Notes: generated by a model not told the origin, from the letters alone. Positions 23,013 to 35,725 are shown, counted from the stretch's first letter. The stretch: 64,000 nt of DNA from Omphiscola glabra (GCA_964017045.1 OZ024808.1:28226995-28290994); one strand, 5' to 3'. Translations and numbers: made by a program.

Positions 23013-23091
23013 ATGCCGCCTCACGTTGAATATTGTATTGTTGTGTATTTCGGATTACTTTCTATCGGGATCCTCGTACCGCTGGCTCAAG
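23013..23091 (+). CDS. Notch: Notch-like gene, exon 1 (signal peptide)
   Basis: ATG at 23013 (G at -3) opens 26 codons, MPPHVEYCIVVYFGLL followed by SIGILVPLAQ, then one base of the next codon before the donor GTAAGG at 23092. The peptide has a short N-region, a hydrophobic core (about residues 8-22) and a small-residue C-region (LAQG), i.e. a secretory signal peptide likely cleaved near Ala25/Gln26. The intron is phase 1 and joins in frame to 42261 to give ...LAQ-GFPSCYPNPC. A first exon coding for just the signal peptide and ending in phase 1 immediately before EGF1 is the arrangement of Notch genes. The gene would act as a single-pass receptor at the cell surface. The identity rests on two exons: the exon call is strong, the Notch name is inferred. 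Confidence 0.72.
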
Positions 23092-23974
23092 GTAAGGCAC
23101 AGGATATCACACAGGCATTCCACAGGTCAACAGAGACGGGCCGTTTATGAACCAGGGAAGCGATGCGGTACAAATCTAGGCTGCCAAATGTAACTATCAA
23201 TGATCAAAGCACAAAAAATGAATTTTCTCCGCACTTTCACTTATTCGCAGATACGTTTACCAGATTAAAAAATATATATATTCAAATGAGACCAATGGCC
23301 GTGATATTATGAAAATGAATGCTGTAACTGTACATATGCATTTTCGTGTGAAGTGCGGCGTCTGCTAGCATGCAGAGACTATTTAGAATCTTAGAGTCCA
23401 TAGACTATCATATAGTTTAATCTGATAGTGCTTGACGTTCCGCCACCAGGTTATACATTCAAGTCCAGATGAAAAAAATAAGTAATTTAAAACAGAGTCT
23501 TTGCCGTTGTTGTTTGAACACGTTTACCACAAGAGGAAAAACAACAACAACCCTCTAATGTATATTATATAGTTTTTGAACTTTTTTTGTTCCCTTCACA
23601 TTTCGTCGGTTCTAAATTGTAAATAATATAACATATAAATACAACTTCTTAAATATATAATAATATTTTGTCATATAAATACAATTGTAAACATAACAAT
23701 AACATAAATACAACATAAATATGAAATATTAAATAAATACAGAGTACAAATACAACATACAATATTCATAAATGTAACATAAATATCATATATGCCTAAT
23801 TTTAATATTATACAATAAATCATATAAATTATAAAAATTATAACATATAAATGCAAGATATTGACATATACCTATACTATAACATTTAAAGGTATTTATT
23901 TTGTACACAAGGGCCAACACATTCCAGCTTGCTATTGAAATGCGCATAAAGCAGATGTAGGCCTTTTTTTTTTT

Positions 23975-24065
23975 TTTCATCTTTTTCAAATCCCGAATTT
24001 CTGCTCGCGGAGTTCGGTGCGTTAGTCATAGTTTTACACTGCTAGGCCATCGCACACACATCCGG
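23975..24065 (-). repeat. Degenerate tRNA-derived SINE-like head
   Basis: On the minus strand GATGGCCTAGCAGTGTAAAA resembles a Pol III A box region, and about 45 bases later ATTCGGGATTTG resembles a decayed B box, then an A-rich stretch (poly-T on the + strand at 23968-23979). Too diverged to be a tRNA gene, and no cloverleaf was found. Confidence 0.3.
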
Positions 24066-24822
24066 TCTAGTTCTAGAACTGTACCATACGTTGGTCTTGG
24101 TAGACAGGGCCATGGGTTTTGGAATGGGGTGGGGTGGAGGGTGTGAGGGAGGCTGTATGACTGCATCAAACATGATGATGAATAGATGAGCTAACTGCCA
24201 AATGAATATATGAGATAATCTTGTCGTGGGGGGGGGGGGGGGTCATGTGTCTTTATTTAAGGCTGGCGGTGGAAGAGATAATACATGTATTAAAAATACA
24301 AGGACTCAGACCTAGCAAGCAGACGTAGGAACTGCACGACAGTGCCCTCGCCACTCACCCATCCGGTAGATATAATTATGGAGCAGATAAAATGCAGCAG
24401 GCGAGTAGTAGCGACACGATGAAGTTGTTTAAAATATATATCTGCTAGACAGAGCATAGGTGCAGGAGTGGGGGAAGAGTGTAATAGTGAAGTGAAAAGC
24501 GACGAGATTTTAATAAATATATTTATAATATATTGTATAAGCATAGGAGAGAAAATGCTGTCTGTGTCTGGTATTTATTTAGTAGAGAGCTAATCGGGCT
24601 TAGAAATTGTGTACACATTGGAGGGGGGAACGAGGGTCGCGTGTTCATTGAAGGAAATGTGGGGGCGGTAGGTAATAGCCTTTTTCTGGTGGTTTGCAGC
24701 GTGTATGTGGATATATTAATGGTTTTTTCCCAGCACATCCGCATATACATAACTCATGGATGAAGGAATCGAGCAATTTCTTTCAGTAGTTTAGTTTTGT
24801 TTAATTGCCAAGTAAAGCTCAC

Positions 24823-25012
24823 GATATCTGTGTATTTTGTACCCTGTGTCAACTATGTGTCTTGTATTGAGTTGTATGCATATCTGTGTATTTTGTACCC
24901 TGTGTCAACTATGTGTCTTGTATTGAGTTGTATGCATATCTGTGCATTTTGTACCCTGTGTCAACTATGTGTCTTGTATTGAGTTGTATGCATATCTGTG
25001 TATTTTGTACCC
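24823..25012. repeat. 56-bp tandem repeat, ~3.4 copies
   Basis: The unit contains ATATCTGTGTATTTTGTACC and GTGTCAACTATGTGTCTTG. Near-identical copies. Confidence 0.9.
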
Positions 25013-28000
25013 CATCATGCCCATGTGTCTTGTCTGTAAAAAGTGTGAATTAAAAGTGTACTCTTTGCCTGTCTATACTCTCCACCTGCTTATACTCTCC
25101 CCTGTCTATACTCTACCTTTTCAATGGTCTCCTCTTAATGAACAGATGTGTGTAAGTGTAAGTGGAGTAAATCTGTATTTGACAAATAACAATTTTAACG
25201 TGTTCATGACATGTGTTGTGCATGTCGCAATGTCACGTGTCTTGTGAATGAGCACGTCACCACGAGGTTGTGATCTAATTTTAAGTCGATGTCCAGCCTC
25301 ACATCAGTTACTGATATAGACGTGGTCAGCTGGACCAAGACGATGACCATAATTACACCGCCCCCTGGGAGCTCGGTAGATCTCAACATTATTATTATAG
25401 GCCTTGTAACTAATGACCTTAACCAATAATATAATGCCATGATTGCCATGAAGGTCAATGCTCACTGTCGTCCCGCTCACCCCACGAGAGTACCTTAATG
25501 GATCAATTAAATTAATTATTTAGTTTATTTAGATCGAGGTCTTAGATTCTAGGCTAATATTCTAAGCTAAGATTCCAGGCTAATATTCTAAGCTAAATTC
25601 ACATTTTAGTAATAATCTTCACTTCCAGAGATAAAAATACATTCCTTTAAAAAATTTATAGATTTGTAACGTCCAGTCATTCAATGAAGGCAGCGTCCCC
25701 CATCTTCACACTGGACCAGATCAGATCCACTACGTCACCAAACGTGTTGCTCTGGACGCATGCTGGCCAGGTGATAACGGGCAGCACACCGAGACCGCAT
25801 TTCTTCTACCTGTCAGGTGAAAGGGGTCTTTGTCTGGTCTCCACGCCCTGGCCATTGTCCCGTGTGTGGTGCCTTGTTAAAGGACCCCCCCCCCCAACCG
25901 CCGACCTCACCCCCTTCTCCTTTGGCCTTCCGTGGAACACTTCCAGCTCTACAGGTATCTTCCCCCTTTCCCTTGTTTATTTTCAATGACACCTAGAATG
26001 GGTACTTATTACTACTTACTCCAGCTATTGTTATCCATGATCACTCCCAATCACCATTGTGCTGGTTGACTTGGCTACATCTTCTCTTAAACATTTGCTA
26101 ACCTCGGGAAATTCAGAAACCACAAATTTGCGAGTGCTATTAAAAACTTCTGGGTAAAATTTTTTAAAAAAAATTGACAAATTATAAACATCGGAATGCT
26201 TAGTTATTTTTTTGTGTACAGCTGAAAAGAGGTTCGAGTCGGGGCCACACAGAACGGTACGCTGCTATCTCCAGTCATATCAGAACGGTGGACGATCGGC
26301 TTCCTGTCTCCGGTACTGATAAACACTATCTCGCTAAAATACTTCATCTTGATAAGAGGACTCCCAAACCTGTAGGATGGCGCCTTACGCGTTTTACCCC
26401 CCTCCCCTCCCATGCCACCCCGCCTCGTTCTAAGCGCCGCGCTCCCCAATATTTAACCGAATCTGACACCAAGTAATTATCAATAGCACCTTCCTGTTCC
26501 GGTGCTCCCCATTGTTACACACGTATATCTCGTAAAGTCTCGCAATGTCCAGGTATCTCTTGTATCAGTGCATCTGAACTAATGGTGAATAGTGGCTCAT
26601 TTGCAGAGTAAAGTATTTTTATGGTCACGCTGAAATGTAGGTCTGACGTTGGGAAGTTGGTCTGACGCTGGAAAGTTGGTCTGACACCCTGATGACATGT
26701 TTTGTCTTAAGACTTAAATGTCACCGAACGACGTCATTTCCTGTCTATTAACTTCACAAGTAAAACCGAAACACTGTGTGCGTGAATCCGTTGACGGCTT
26801 GTGAGCTTGTGGTCCAACTAGCATATTAGTAAATGTGTAGATCAATTTGTAGAAGGATGTGGGTGCGGTTGTTGTATACATCTGCCGCAGCATACACCTC
26901 TGTCGCAGCAGTGTTAAGACAGGCGGAATGAGAGTCATTTGTATAAAGGAAAATATTGTCAATGTTACGTAACCAATCAGGGATGGCATGCGAGGTTTAA
27001 AGAGCACCAACATTTTATTAGAGCTGATTCGACTCTAACCGGAAGGCACCTTTTCTAAACCATCTTCCTAGCGATCTGACGTCTTCTTCGGTTCCAAACA
27101 GTGTAAAGGCGAGAAGTAGTTGGTGAAGTTCGAAAAGAAAACCATGACGAGAAGGAGGCTTGGCCTGGCGTCGTACCCCAAGCTAACAAAAACCAAGGTA
27201 GCAAGGCCGCGGGGACAATAGGCAGTCGTTAGGCCCCAGTCTTTCATCTAACGCCGGCCACGCATCACCTGTTGTCCGAAGTGGAGGGGGAAGGGGTGCA
27301 GACAACCTGTTCGCGTATAGGGGCCAAAAACCCGTTTTTTTTTTGTGTTTTTTTTATTGTCGTCTTACTCCTCCACATCTCCACCCTCACACGATCTCTA
27401 CCCCCAACACGACTCCCCTCCAGGATTGGTAGCTCATCTTTCTGTTGGACCAACCGTGTCATTTTTAGAATCCGATCCTTTTGGGAGCATCTCGGTTGTA
27501 TTTTGTTTCCTCTTTGTACCCACATTATCCCCCCCCCCCTTTTTTTTTGTTTTGTTTTGGGGTTTGTTTTGGACACTGCGTCCAACAAGTTGATAATATG
27601 GCTTCTATGCTTGACATTACCTGCTTCTGCTAGAACTGAAATTGCAACTCTACTCTGATCTTAGTACCAGTGATCGAAATGACCGATATGCAGTACCTAC
27701 ATTCTACAGTTTAAAAACGAGAACAGAAAAAGATCTATATATAATTAGGCCTATGTCTTAATTTGGATATATATCTTTTGTCCATAATATGCACTGAAGT
27801 TTTTTTTGTTGTATATAGTCATCATGTAATTTGTTTTTAAGACACTGTAATCAGTAGCTAGTAATCAGTAGTCAGTAACCAGTAACCTCGAAGCACATCG
27901 CTAGTATTGCGTCAAGTTGGATTTCATTAAATTCAAAAATCTAAGAAACTTGGCACTTCGAAAAATTTCTTTCCCGAGTGAGAAAAAGTAAATTATCTTT

Positions 28001-29610
28001 ATATGGTAATCTTTATAATTTTTTTATTTTTGAAAAATAACCCACTATTGCACTTTTATGAATCGTTTCCGAGGACCGCTCCTCTTGTCACACTGACACA
28101 CTTACTCGTCAAATCTAGTCTCGCCACCGCTTCACAAAAGACAACAGTTTTGTTCACCCAGAACATGAATTCTTATGTGTCCATCGTTCACCAACAAGAC
28201 TTGACCCAGGCACGAGAATTTCTCGACATGAATTATTTGTTTCACCCAATCGGAGGCTGGGGGAGGTGAAAGTGACCGCGGGCATTTCCCGTTTCGACTG
28301 GGCATTACCTCCCCTCCGTCGCCCTTATTTCAACAGGACTTACAGTTTAGGCGATGCGTGAATCAGAACCAGGATGATTGTTTACGTGTAACGCGTAACT
28401 TGTTGTCACAAACACGTCATTGTCCTAACGGGAGCCCAGACTTTGATAGACTTCTGTGACAGGGGCTGACCAAAATCACACGATAATCCTGTCTGTTACG
28501 TCACTTACTGGACTGTTTACAAAACATGTTGCTGTACTGAGAGCTTTAGCGGTCCCTGATATGTAGACCGTCGGATTAATTGTGTCTGGTGGGTCTCCAG
28601 CCACCCCTTCCCCAGCCTGCAATGACTATAAATTCTTGCACAGTACGGCAATAAAGGCGCCATTCATTTACCCCAGTCACCCAAGAAATACGAGCGTTGA
28701 ATGGCGAGGGTCGTAAACCTAACCCACACAGGGAACTACCTTCTTAACGTCATTCTTGTTAGCACCTCCAACTCCATGGATTGGAAAGTTTGCACAAAAT
28801 GGACATTTCGATATGGACATTACGATATCGGCCACTAGCGGGACAGAGTTCTTTTTTGACACCCGACCAAATCGATACTCAATGGTAATTATGACAGTGA
28901 CAGACCAATATTTCAGAAGCAAAATTGCACCGAGGTCACATGGCATTGATTAGCATTGGTCTTATCCCAACAATTTTAGGTACACCATTATTTCCCAGTT
29001 AACTACTACTATAATGTATCTGGCTAGCACCATTTCTTCCCAGTAAACTACTACCATTGGACCATAATGTGTCTGTCTAGCACCGTTACTTCCAATGTTA
29101 GGGCACCAACAGGACATGTTTGTTTACCCCAGGTCACATGTCGTTCAGTGCTCGTAGATAACAAACACAATTTATCGCTCTCCATTCATGGATTTTAATT
29201 TTGGTTGTGTGAGGCTTTGAGATTTAAAAAAAAAAAAGTTACATTGACACCCTCGCCGACGTGCTCGCGATATTGCGTCTAGGATATAATGCACTTTCTC
29301 TGGAGCACCCGAGTAGATCTGTAGCTAAGACACTGCATGGGGTTTAAGTAACGCATACTTTCTATTCAGTTCTGGCAATTTTGGAGATTCGCCACAGGGA
29401 ACTATTGAACCAGCCTAGTTGTAGGCATTCAAACTTTTAACCATTTTGACATTAGCTTACCAACACCACGGAGTTACCTCCAGTAACTGGTTAGTTCCCC
29501 TGTCTCTAGTCTACAGATTAGTATTCAACATTGAGATGTTTATGATACGCACCGAGTCAATGAGACCGTGTATGGTGGACATGGACATTTGACCAATTGA
29601 GGCCGCCTAT

Positions 29611-29998
29611 GGAAAGGATAGAAAGGAAAGATAGACTGTTTAATGGAGACAGAGGGAGAAATAGAGAGAGAAAGGGAGGGAGAGAGAGGGAAAGAGAGAA
29701 AAAAGGGAGAGAGTGAAAGGGAGATTAAGTGAGAGAGATAATAAGTGAGAGAGATAATAAGGGAGCGAGAAAGGAAGAGAGAAATAGAGGGAGAGGAAAA
29801 GGGAGAGTAAGGGAGAGATATAATAAAGGAGCGAGAAAGGAAGAGAGAAATAGAGAGTGAGAGACAAAGGGAGAGAGAGACAACGGGAGAGGGAAAGAGA
29901 GCGATAGTGAGAGAGAGGATATGGGAGAGAGAAAGTGAAAGAGAGAGAGTGTGAGAGGGGGATAGTGTGAGAGAGAGATGGTGTGAGAGAGCGGTTGT
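29611..29998. repeat. Purine-rich GA tract (~390 bp)
   Basis: The + strand is almost wholly purine, built from GAGAGAGAAAGGGAG and related motifs interrupted by occasional T or C. Such polypurine/polypyrimidine tracts can form triplex DNA. The minus-strand leucine/serine-rich ORF here is a translation artefact. Confidence 0.88.
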
Positions 29999-30391
29999 GA
30001 GTATAAAGTATATGTATTTGAACGCTTGGACCTGTGATTGCGTTAGGACGTATTATTCAGCTGCTCCTGAAAATGAAATTGGAACAGCGGCCATTGACCT
30101 CAGTGATGGAAGTTAAAATGAACCATATGAAAAGGTCATCAGATGATTCCATGTAGAAAATAATAATACCCGGGGGGGGGGGGGGGGGCACCAACCGCAA
30201 TTCAAGTTACAAAATGTTAAATTGCTTCATTTGATCCTAAATAAGTTTTGACAGAAGAAGAAAACTAAATTAACAGTATGTGTTTACGCCAGTTTGAGGA
30301 CTGCTCCGCCTGCACAGTGTGACTTTTTAAAGGGCGTCGGGCATCAGATTGAGAGTTCAAATAACAGAAACGTCTCCCGCATCAACAACGC

Positions 30392-30521
30392 GTTAGTAGG
30401 CCATCGTCATCCCTGGCCATGGCATACAAAAAATCTGTTAGTAAGTTATCGTCATCCCTGGCCATTGCATACAACAAATCTGTTAGTAAGTTATCTTCAT
30501 CTCTGGCCATGGCATACAATT
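30392..30521. repeat. 45-bp tandem repeat, ~3 copies
   Basis: The unit contains GTTAGTAAGTTATCGTCATC and CCTGGCCATGGCATACAA. Confidence 0.85.
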
Positions 30522-30896
30522 AGGGGACTGACTTGGGACGTAATTAGACTTGATATTTGTTGTTGTTTTGGTGGGGGTCTTTTTTTCTGGATCAAGTCTC
30601 CCCCACCCCCACCAATTCAGGTGTTGAGTAGTTGTTTCCTAAACATCAGCCCTCCCAGGTTCTCAAGTATAACCTCCAATTTTTAACTCATTAGGCCAGG
30701 CCCGATATTCGCGCCATAATTAACCCCCCCCCCCCCCTTTTTTTTTTTTTACAATCCAAACGGTGTTGACTTGTTATCGCGATGGGATTAATGTAATCTT
30801 GGCCAGCTTTCCATGGCCAACTTTGAGATCACAACATTCACAAATAGCAGAACAAATAGCAGAACCTTCTTGAAAACTAAGGACATTGACTAACAA

Positions 30897-31008
30897 CAGT
30901 GGTTCTCATCCTGATTACCCACAGCAGTGGTTCTCATCCCTAGGACCTACAACGGTGGTTCTCACCCTTATGACCTACACCGGTGGTTCTCACCCTTATT
31001 TTTTTACA
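30897..31008. repeat. 28-bp array headed by a hAT-end motif, 4 copies
   Basis: Units begin at exactly 30897, 30925, 30953 and 30981, with CAGTGGTTCTCATCC (two copies) or CGGTGGTTCTCACCC (two copies). The unit head matches the CAGTGGTTCTCAACC terminus of the hAT MITEs at 6601 and 63081 apart from one to three bases. Confidence 0.85.
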
Positions 31009-31441
31009 ACATCTTTACCAAGCAAACGTAAAACCTTGCGTGAAACGGTTCAACATTTTGAAAAAAATATCAACATTTGTAAACAAAACTGCACAATATT
31101 CTTTAACGTAAGTGTTTGTGTCTGCTTGTGACGTGCCGTTGTAAAGAAGTACCATGATGTCGTCTATCAGATCTCTCGCCCTCGTGCTGCCTTCGTCCAG
31201 CTTGTGACTTCCAATCCTCGTGTGTTGTTTATTTAAGGGTTAGCCCGATCCCAGGGAACAAGAGGAGACGAGGGCCGGAACAATGAAGAGTTTGTTGGCG
31301 CCCCCCCCCCCCCCCAATGTTATTAAAATGAGAACTTTTGGGGCGATGTGCCCTTCCAAAAGTTTCTATAGTCTCAATTGCCCAAATTATGTCTTGTCAC
31401 GGTTCAGCAATGGCTCGTTTAAAACCTATGCGCACTTTAGT

Positions 31442-31655
31442 TGTGACACTTTTCATCTCAACGTGCTCGTGTGTTTCAGTTCCACGCCGTGAAACTTTTC
31501 ATCTCAACGTGCTCGTGTGCTTCAGTCCACGCCGTGACACTCTTCATCTCAACGTGCTCGTGTGCTTCAGTCCACACCGTGACACTCTTCATCTCAACGT
31601 GCTCGTGTGCTTCAGTGCACGCCGTGACACTCATCACGTCAACGTTCTCGCGGAA
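31442..31655. repeat. 45-bp tandem repeat, ~4.7 copies
   Basis: The unit contains CTTCATCTCAACGTGCTCGT and GTGCTTCAGTCCACGCCGTG. The unit length is a multiple of three, so open frames pass through it. Confidence 0.9.
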
Positions 31656-31922
31656 GTTGTCGACCCACGGCACCACGTAATGCGCGCGACCTTTTCCCGT
31701 TGTGACCAGTTAATGACCGCGTATCAAGCACGTGTTTGGCCGTGTTACTTGTGCCTGGACGTAATCGACGTGTGGTCCCAAACTGCCCCAACCGTTGGTC
31801 TCGACGCCAACGAGGACTAACAAACAATATGTCAACAAGTAGATCTTTGTAAACATGAAACGGACGACACCGATCGCATGAAATGGTCAGAATTATGATG
31901 TACATATGTTTTTATTCTTTAG

Positions 31923-32734
31923 CAGCCCTCGGATGTTGTATCAGATCAGCCCTCGGATGTTGTATCAGAGCAGCCCTCGGGTGTTGTATCAGAGCAGCCC
32001 TCGGGTGTTGTATCAGAGCAGCCCTCGGATGTTGTATCAGAGCAGCCCTCGGGTGTTGTATCAGAGCAGCCCTCCGGTGTTGTATCAGAGCAGCCCTCCG
32101 GTGTTGTATCAGATCAGCCCTCGGGTGTTGTATCAGAGCAGCCCTCGGATGTTGTATCAGAGCAGCCCTCAAGTGTTGTATCAGAGCAGCCCACCGGTGT
32201 TGTATCACAGCAGCCCTCGGGTGTTGTATCAGAGCAGCCCTCGGGTGTTGTATCAGAGCAGCCCTCGGATGTTGTATCAGAGCAGCCCTCCGGTGTTGTA
32301 TCAGAGCAGCCCTCAAGTGTTGTATCAGAGCAGCCCACCGGTGTTGTATCAGAGCAGCCCTCGGGTGTTGTATCAGAGCAGCCCTCGGATGTTGTATCAG
32401 AGCAGCCCTCCGGTGTTGTATCAGAGCAGCCCTCAAGTGTTGTATCAGAGCAGCCCACCGGTGTTGTATCACAGCAGCTCTCGGGTGTTGTATCAGAGCA
32501 GCCCTCGGGTGTTGTATCAGAACAGCCCTCGGGTGTTGTATCAGAGCAGACATCGGGTGTTGTATCAGAGCAGCCCTCGGGTGTTGTATCACAGCAGCCC
32601 TCCGGTGTTGTATCAGAGCAGCCCTCGGGTGTTGTATCAGAGCAGCCCTCGGGTGTTGTATCAGAGCAGCCCTCCGGTGTTGTATCAGAGCAGCCCTCCG
32701 GTGTTGTATCCAGCCCTCGGGTGTTGTATCAGAG
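31923..32734. repeat. 24-bp minisatellite, ~34 copies, with 120-bp higher-order unit
   Basis: The unit is CAGCCCTCGGGTG then TTGTATCAGAG. Variants at the CGGGTG position (CGGATG, CCGGTG, CAAGTG, and a C-to-A change giving CCCACCGGTG) occur in a fixed five-unit order that is duplicated exactly: 32235-32354 and 32355-32474. Apparent 226-294 residue ORFs over this region are translations of the 8-codon unit. Confidence 0.96.
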
Positions 32735-32825
32735 TTTAGATTAATTGGACATATACAATTTGTTTAAATAAAACAATAATTATTTTTTATCAAGTAAGAC
32801 ACGGAATCGCTACTCTCAAAGGAAG

Positions 32826-33075
32826 GACAATGTGAAATTTTGGAGAATGTCTTCCGATATAGTTAAACAAGAAATCATGCAGGGCACAACGAGAGGAGGG
32901 AGAAGAAGAGGACGACAGAGAAAAAGATGGGAAGATAACATCAAAGAGTGGACGGGATTAAAACTAGGCGATGCTATGCGTAGAGCAGAAGACAGAGAGG
33001 AATGGAGAAGGATAGTTTACATGTCATCTGTGGCGCCCCAACGGTCCAATGACTAAGGGGCATGATGATGAAAAA
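32826..33075 (+). pseudogene. 5'-truncated LINE tail (RT C-terminus), fragment C
   Basis: The plus strand reads KFWRMSSDIVKQEIMQ, GGRRRGRQRKRWEDNI, KEWTGLKLGDAMRRAEDR and EEWRRIVYMSSVAPQRSND to a stop at 33054-33056, followed by GGGGCATGATGATGAAAA, the start of an ATG-type 3' tail. This is the end of a non-LTR retrotransposon polyprotein, and its 3' end is nearly identical to fragment D at 57769. The frame is open here but everything upstream (catalytic reverse transcriptase, endonuclease) is missing. Family: RTE-like or another LINE group with microsatellite tails; not certain. Confidence 0.85.
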
Positions 33076-34059
33076 AGAGAATCATATTTCTTGTTAACCA
33101 CATCTATAAATTAGGTATTCTAAATGAAAATTTATAGTATAATAAACACAAAATGAGCGGTTCTAACTTTGGGAGGGGGAGGGAGGGGCTATCAGGGTGA
33201 GCAGTGGCATGTAGCGCCTGTGTGTCGCCACCACACAGTAGCAAAATACCGGGGGGGGGGGGGGCGTGTGTGGGCGCCTCGTTGAACGTGATAAGTGTTC
33301 AAAACCCCCGGATAATTATGTTGCACCTAGCGGATAGTTAGCACCAAAAGTGTTGTTAATGGAGGTCCCTGGGTGAGCAACCATCGCCCCCTCCCCCACA
33401 CTTTCTAAAGTTGGAGGGTTTATTTACCTCGACAAGTCCTCGACGTTGGGTCGGGGACTGACTGCATTCACTCGTGCTTAGCTCATGACTCCCAGACCAA
33501 AGGGTTTCAATGTGTCAGGGATCATGACCACAGTGCCCTCGGACAGACACACACGCACATAAAAACATACAAGTTCACACACACGCGGGCTAACGAATTG
33601 CACTATTTATTTATCGCATTGGATATGCCTTCTATACATAATACTATAAAGACAAAATATGATTTAGATATATCTCCGGGTCGCGGGTCACTCTTCTGTT
33701 ATAAAATAGGATAATGTTTTATTACATTTTCTATCCTTATTGAGAAAACATGATGGGGCACCCGTTTAGGGTGTCGCTATTCCCTTCCACACACAACCCA
33801 CCCTTTGTTACCACCACCCTCTTCACAGATTTCACGGTTGGACGTCACGGTGGATTATAAAATTGCCTTGGACACGTGTCCAGGCAATGGTTGGCTTAAT
33901 TCCAGCCTTATTGTCCATAAAAAAAAATACATTACAGGCAATGCAGATAGGGTCGTATGTATGGAATGAGCCCGTTATGATGTGTACTACTTCACGTGAG
34001 CAGGGATCAACGTTTTGGTATGGGAGAAGTGTTACTGAGCGGGGAAGAGATCAAGTAGT

Positions 34060-34390
34060 GCTGGTGATCTGGCTGGGATGGGGAGAAATGGTGCTGGGTG
34101 GGATGGGGAGAAGGGGTGCTGGGTGGGATAAGAAGGGGTCCTGGGTGGGATAAGAAGGGGTGCTGGGTGGGATAAGAAGGGGTGCTTTGGGAGATGATGA
34201 GGGGTATTTTTGGAATAAAGTGTGGTTTTGGGCAGAGAATGGGTAATTTTTGGATGAGAAGGTGTGCTTTTCGGATGAGGAGATGGAGTGCTTTTGGAAT
34301 GAAAAGGGGGGGCTTTTGGGAAGAGATGGGGTGCTTTTGAGAAAAGTAGGGATGCTTTTGGGAAGGGAAGGGGTGCTTATGGGAAGTGGA
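34060..34390. repeat. Degenerate GGGGTGCTTTTGGGA-type array
   Basis: Imperfect 15-25 bp units around GGGATAAGAAGGGGTGCTGG on the left and AGGGGTGCTTTTGGGA on the right. Purine/GT-rich and loosely periodic. Confidence 0.65.
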
Positions 34391-34470
34391 GGGATACTTA
34401 ATGATAGTGGTCATTTGGAAGTGTGAGGAAAAGTGTGGATTTTGTTGTTCCGGGAACATTATGCTAGACG

Positions 34471-34659
34471 TGTGTAACTATGACAGACATGCGCTGACTC
34501 AGTGTGTAGTTAAATGGCGGGTGCATCATGACTTGTGTCACTATGACAGACATGCGCTGACTCAGTGTGTAGTTAGATGGCGGGTGCATCATGAAGTGTG
34601 TCACTATGACAGACATGCGCTGACTCAGTGTGTAGTTAAATGGCGGGCGCATCATGACT
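34471..34659. repeat. 63-bp tandem repeat, 3 copies
   Basis: Three copies at exact 63-bp spacing; the unit contains CTATGACAGACATGCGCTGA and TGGCGGGTGCATCATGA. Confidence 0.9.
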
Positions 34660-34747
34660 CGCCGTGGTGCATGTGTGCGTGTGTATTAGTACAATGGCGA
34701 ATCTGTGTCAAGAAAGTGTGTGTTAAATAGAATGCACGACAGTGCTC

Positions 34748-34887
34748 GGCGCGTGCTAGCATGTTACACGCGTGTTAGTTGTGTCTCAATGAATGACGTC
34801 ACAGCGTGTTGTCTACAGTTCGTCTTGTCGGCGCGTGCTAGCGTGTTACACGCGTGTTAGTTTGTCTCAATGAATGACGTCACGAGC
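34748..34887. repeat. ~81-bp direct duplication carrying CRE sites
   Basis: Two copies of a segment running from CGGCGCGTGCTAGC through TGTTACACGCGTGTTAG to AATGACGTCAC. Each contains a perfect palindromic TGACGTCA (34794-34801 and 34875-34882), the consensus for CREB/ATF factors. CpG-rich relative to the surrounding intron. Confidence 0.75.
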
Positions 34888-35517
34888 GCCTTACTTACAC
34901 ATTGCATGTGTTTATTAAACATCTTTTCTGTATTATTGTGCGAAGAACTAAGCACGTGCGTTGACCAAGTTCAAGGCCAAAGGTAGATGCCTGATATTGC
35001 CTTGGGTAGATGACTCATTCCCCCCTCCCCCTCCCCGCAGCGTCCCTTTTTCCGAACCTTCTAAAACAAATTCCTTGAAGAAGGGAAAAAAAATAGAGTG
35101 AAAACACTTTCTAGGAATAGGGCAACACAACTAACCCACACCTTTCTCTTACACACGGTGCCATGGACCAGGCTCGTTCATCTGTTGGGGTACCTGCTGG
35201 GATGTGGAGGGGTGGGGGCTATGTGTGAGCAGGGGAGCTGTCAGTTTTTATGTGATTTCTGTTTCATGTTTGATTGTAGTTGTTGTTGGTAAGGAAGGAT
35301 GTTTTATAGGGATGTTGATAGGTGGGGGATGGTTGATATGTGTTGATACGAATATTGATGCGGTAGAGGCTTTTTTTGTTTGTTTGTTTTTGCGTTGCAC
35401 GTGCGATACGAATGGTGAGGGTGCTGGGGCCTGTGCAGATGTGGTCCATGTGGCGTAGGCGGTGTGGTAGAAGATACCGTGCTCTCTGGAATTGGGGGTG
35501 GTTGTATCTGTGGACCT

Positions 35518-35622
35518 AGATGAGCCCTCGTTCGCTGTAGATGGGCCCTCGTTCGCTGCAGTTGAGCCCTCGTGCACTGTAGGTGAGCCCTCGTTCGCTG
35601 TAGATGAGCCCTCGTTCAGTGA
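35518..35622. repeat. 21-bp tandem repeat, ~5 copies
   Basis: GATGAGCCCTCGTTCGCTGTA with minor variants. Confidence 0.85.
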
Positions 35623-35725
35623 CCCTGGCAGACTTATTCGTCAAACCGTGCTATATATAGAACGTGTTCGCGGGGTGTGCTAAAGACAGTGGACAGTTTT
35701 GCTAATTGTTGCTTTGAGGGATTGA

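Noticed and set aside
29294..29350. tRNA-derived SINE head (GTAGCTAAGACACTGCATGG)
   Set aside because: A-box match is weak and the putative B box is too close; not distinguishable from chance.
31883..32767. 294-residue Cys-rich ORF (ALGCCIRA repeats) and overlapping ORFs
   Set aside because: The 24-bp array is open in several frames on both strands; only the array is real.
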